Part shown: in pieces, positions 4,571 through 5,637 of the stretch | Layout: each line of letters begins with the position of its first letter | Numbering within the stretch: the stretch's first letter is position 1 | Assembly: GCF_020216885.1 (NCBI RefSeq) | Contig: NZ_JAIWON010000167.1 | Span: 1 to 5,637 of the forward strand | Length of the DNA: 5,637 nucleotides | Reading direction: 5' to 3' | Source of the DNA: Zymomonas sp. | GTDB lineage: Bacteria > Pseudomonadota > Alphaproteobacteria > Sphingomonadales > Sphingomonadaceae | The notes under the pieces: model-generated | Database searches by the model: none | Told to the model about the DNA's origin: nothing | What the model saw: the letters and a program-made list of their open reading frames with translations, nothing else | Made by a program: the position numbers and the translations under genes

Positions 4571-5637
4571 TTATTTCAAAGCAGCCGCAATCAAAGCCTT
4601 GGTTGACGGGTCAAAATCGGAATTTTCAGGATGATCGGCAATGGCGTGAGCCATTTCTTTTCCGAGTTCAACACCGAATTGGTCAAAGCTGTTAATGCCC
4701 AAAAGAACACCATTGGTGAAAGTACGATGTTCGTAGAAAGCAATCAAAGCACCCAACTGAGCCGGACGCAATTCATCCATCAAAATAGTCGTGGACGGAC
4801 GGTCACCCGGATAAGAACGTGCCGGATCCTTGTTGTCGCGGCCACTCATCAGGGCAGCACCCTGTGCGAAGGCATTAGTCAGCAAGGTTTTATGATGCAC
4901 CGGATTTAAAGTATCGTCCGCTTTGATAGCAGCGATAAATTCGATCGGAACCAGACGGGTTCCCTGATGCAAAAGCTGGAATACCGCATGTTGGGCATCG
5001 GTGCCAACACCGCCCCAAGTGATGAAAGCGCTGGGATGGTCAATCAGATTGCCATCGAGGTCAACGCGTTTACCATTGGATTCCATTTCCAACTGCTGGA
5101 GATAGAAAGGCAGAAGTTGCAGGCGTTCGTCATAGGCGAAAATGCCATGAGTCTGCGCACCACGAACGGCGCTGTAATACTGGTCGGCGAAAGCGGCCAG
5201 AATAGGCGCGTTCTTTTCAGGAGTGGCTTCAAGGAAATGGCGATCCATAGCCGCGCCACCTTCGAGAAGCTGCTGGAAGCCTTCCCAGCCCAAGGCGAGG
5301 GCTGCTGGGAAACCGATGGAAGACCACAGAGAATAGCGACCGCCGATACTTTCTGCGAAAGGCAGAATACGAGTATCATCAATACCCATTTCAGAAGCCT
5401 TCGCCGGATTGGCGGTAAGGGCAATCATGCGACCCTGAGGATCTTCTACGCCATGCTTCTTCATCCATTCCATCGCGGATTCTGCGTTCAGCATGGTTTC
5501 TGCGGTGGTGAAGGTTTTAGAAGCAACCGCAACCAAGGTTTTATGCGGATTAAATTTTTTGAAGACTTCTTCCAAAGCCTGACCGTCAACATTGGAAACA
5601 ACCGCAACATCATAGCGGCCAGATTCACGAGTCAGGG
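4571..5637 (-). CDS. pgi: Glucose-6-phosphate isomerase, partial (5' end outside window)
   Basis: The frame is open from the right edge to TAA at 4571-4573, showing 354 C-terminal residues. The first complete codon is 5633-5635. Family length (about 500-550 aa) implies roughly 150 missing N-terminal residues, so any in-window start such as TTG 5573-5575 is not the true one. The enzyme interconverts glucose 6-phosphate and fructose 6-phosphate in the cytoplasm, linking fructose and sucrose use to glucose 6-phosphate and the Entner-Doudoroff route in organisms such as Zymomonas. Visible marks are the phosphate-binding SKTFTT (visible residues 39-44) and signature IGGRYSLWSSIG (97-108). The catalytic Glu of MESNGK is codon 5081-5083, the His of GTDAQH 4988-4990 and the Lys of GVELGK 4658-4660. 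The Glu-His spacing of 31 equals E. coli. The His-Lys interval is 110 against 128 there, reflecting a shorter insertion. No defect is seen. Confidence 0.97.
   Translation of the reverse strand, partial: LTRESGRYDVAVVSNVDGQALEEVFKKFNPHKTLVAVASKTFTTAETMLNAESAMEWMKKHGVEDPQGRMIALTANPAKASEMGIDDTRILPFAESIGGRYSLWSSIGFPAALALGWEGFQQLLEGGAAMDRHFLEATPEKNAPILAAFADQYYSAVRGAQTHGIFAYDERLQLLPFYLQQLEMESNGKRVDLDGNLIDHPSAFITWGGVGTDAQHAVFQLLHQGTRLVPIEFIAAIKADDTLNPVHHKTLLTNAFAQGAALMSGRDNKDPARSYPGDRPSTTILMDELRPAQLGALIAFYEHRTFTNGVLLGINSFDQFGVELGKEMAHAIADHPENSDFDPSTKALIAAALK

Noticed and set aside
4988..4990. Loss of a catalytic residue in pgi, because the usual WGEPGTNGQH reads WGGVGTDAQH
   Set aside because: Counting positions in E. 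coli Pgi shows that the catalytic residues are the Glu of MESNGK, the His of GQH and the Lys of GVELGK; all three are present with matching Glu-His spacing.
5044..5424. Minus-strand open frame of 126 codons, and plus-strand frames at 4631-4909, 3812-4036 and 2955-3188
   Set aside because: They are other-frame shadows of pgi and gor, or extend from the spacer into gor antisense, with no support as genes.
5573..5575. TTG as the start codon of pgi
   Set aside because: The frame continues upstream to the window edge with conserved isomerase sequence (VSNVDG), so the codon is an internal leucine.

Overview
The window looks like a chromosomal stretch of an alphaproteobacterium, most likely Zymomonas mobilis or a close relative in the Sphingomonadales. 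I base this on the protein sequences, on moderate-GC genes separated by AT-rich spacers, and on the neighbourhood kup / tRNA-His / glutathione reductase / glucose-6-phosphate isomerase. The species call is recognition from memory and was not checked by a search.

All recognised genes lie on the minus strand and are read from right to left. First comes pgi (phosphoglucose isomerase), cut by the right edge so that only its last 354 codons are visible. A 162-nt spacer with a strong hairpin but no U-tract follows. Next is gor (glutathione-disulfide reductase, 448 aa, complete), with a short hairpin right after its stop. A 172-nt spacer then carries a good candidate promoter and several inverted repeats, leading into a complete tRNA-His with an encoded CCA. 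After a further AT-rich spacer of 214 nt comes kup (KUP-family potassium transporter, 652 aa, complete).

Downstream of kup (positions 1-638) I see no convincing protein gene. This part holds a cluster of intrinsic terminators (two for kup, one of them bidirectional, plus a plus-strand one). It also holds several perfect AT-rich inverted repeats, a very short open frame on the plus strand, and near the left edge a plus-strand terminator-like hairpin that probably ends a gene outside the window.

The genes are housekeeping: sugar-phosphate isomerisation feeding central metabolism, thiol redox balance, histidine decoding and potassium uptake. They do not form one pathway, and I see no mobile element, CRISPR array, toxin-antitoxin pair, defence island or other accessory system. 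The points most worth a second look are: a substitution in the NADPH-recognition site of the glutathione reductase; a leader hairpin in front of tRNA-His that overlaps its predicted transcription start; hairpins whose pairing favours the minus-strand RNA through G-U wobbles; and the possible small transcript or peptide between 321 and 533.
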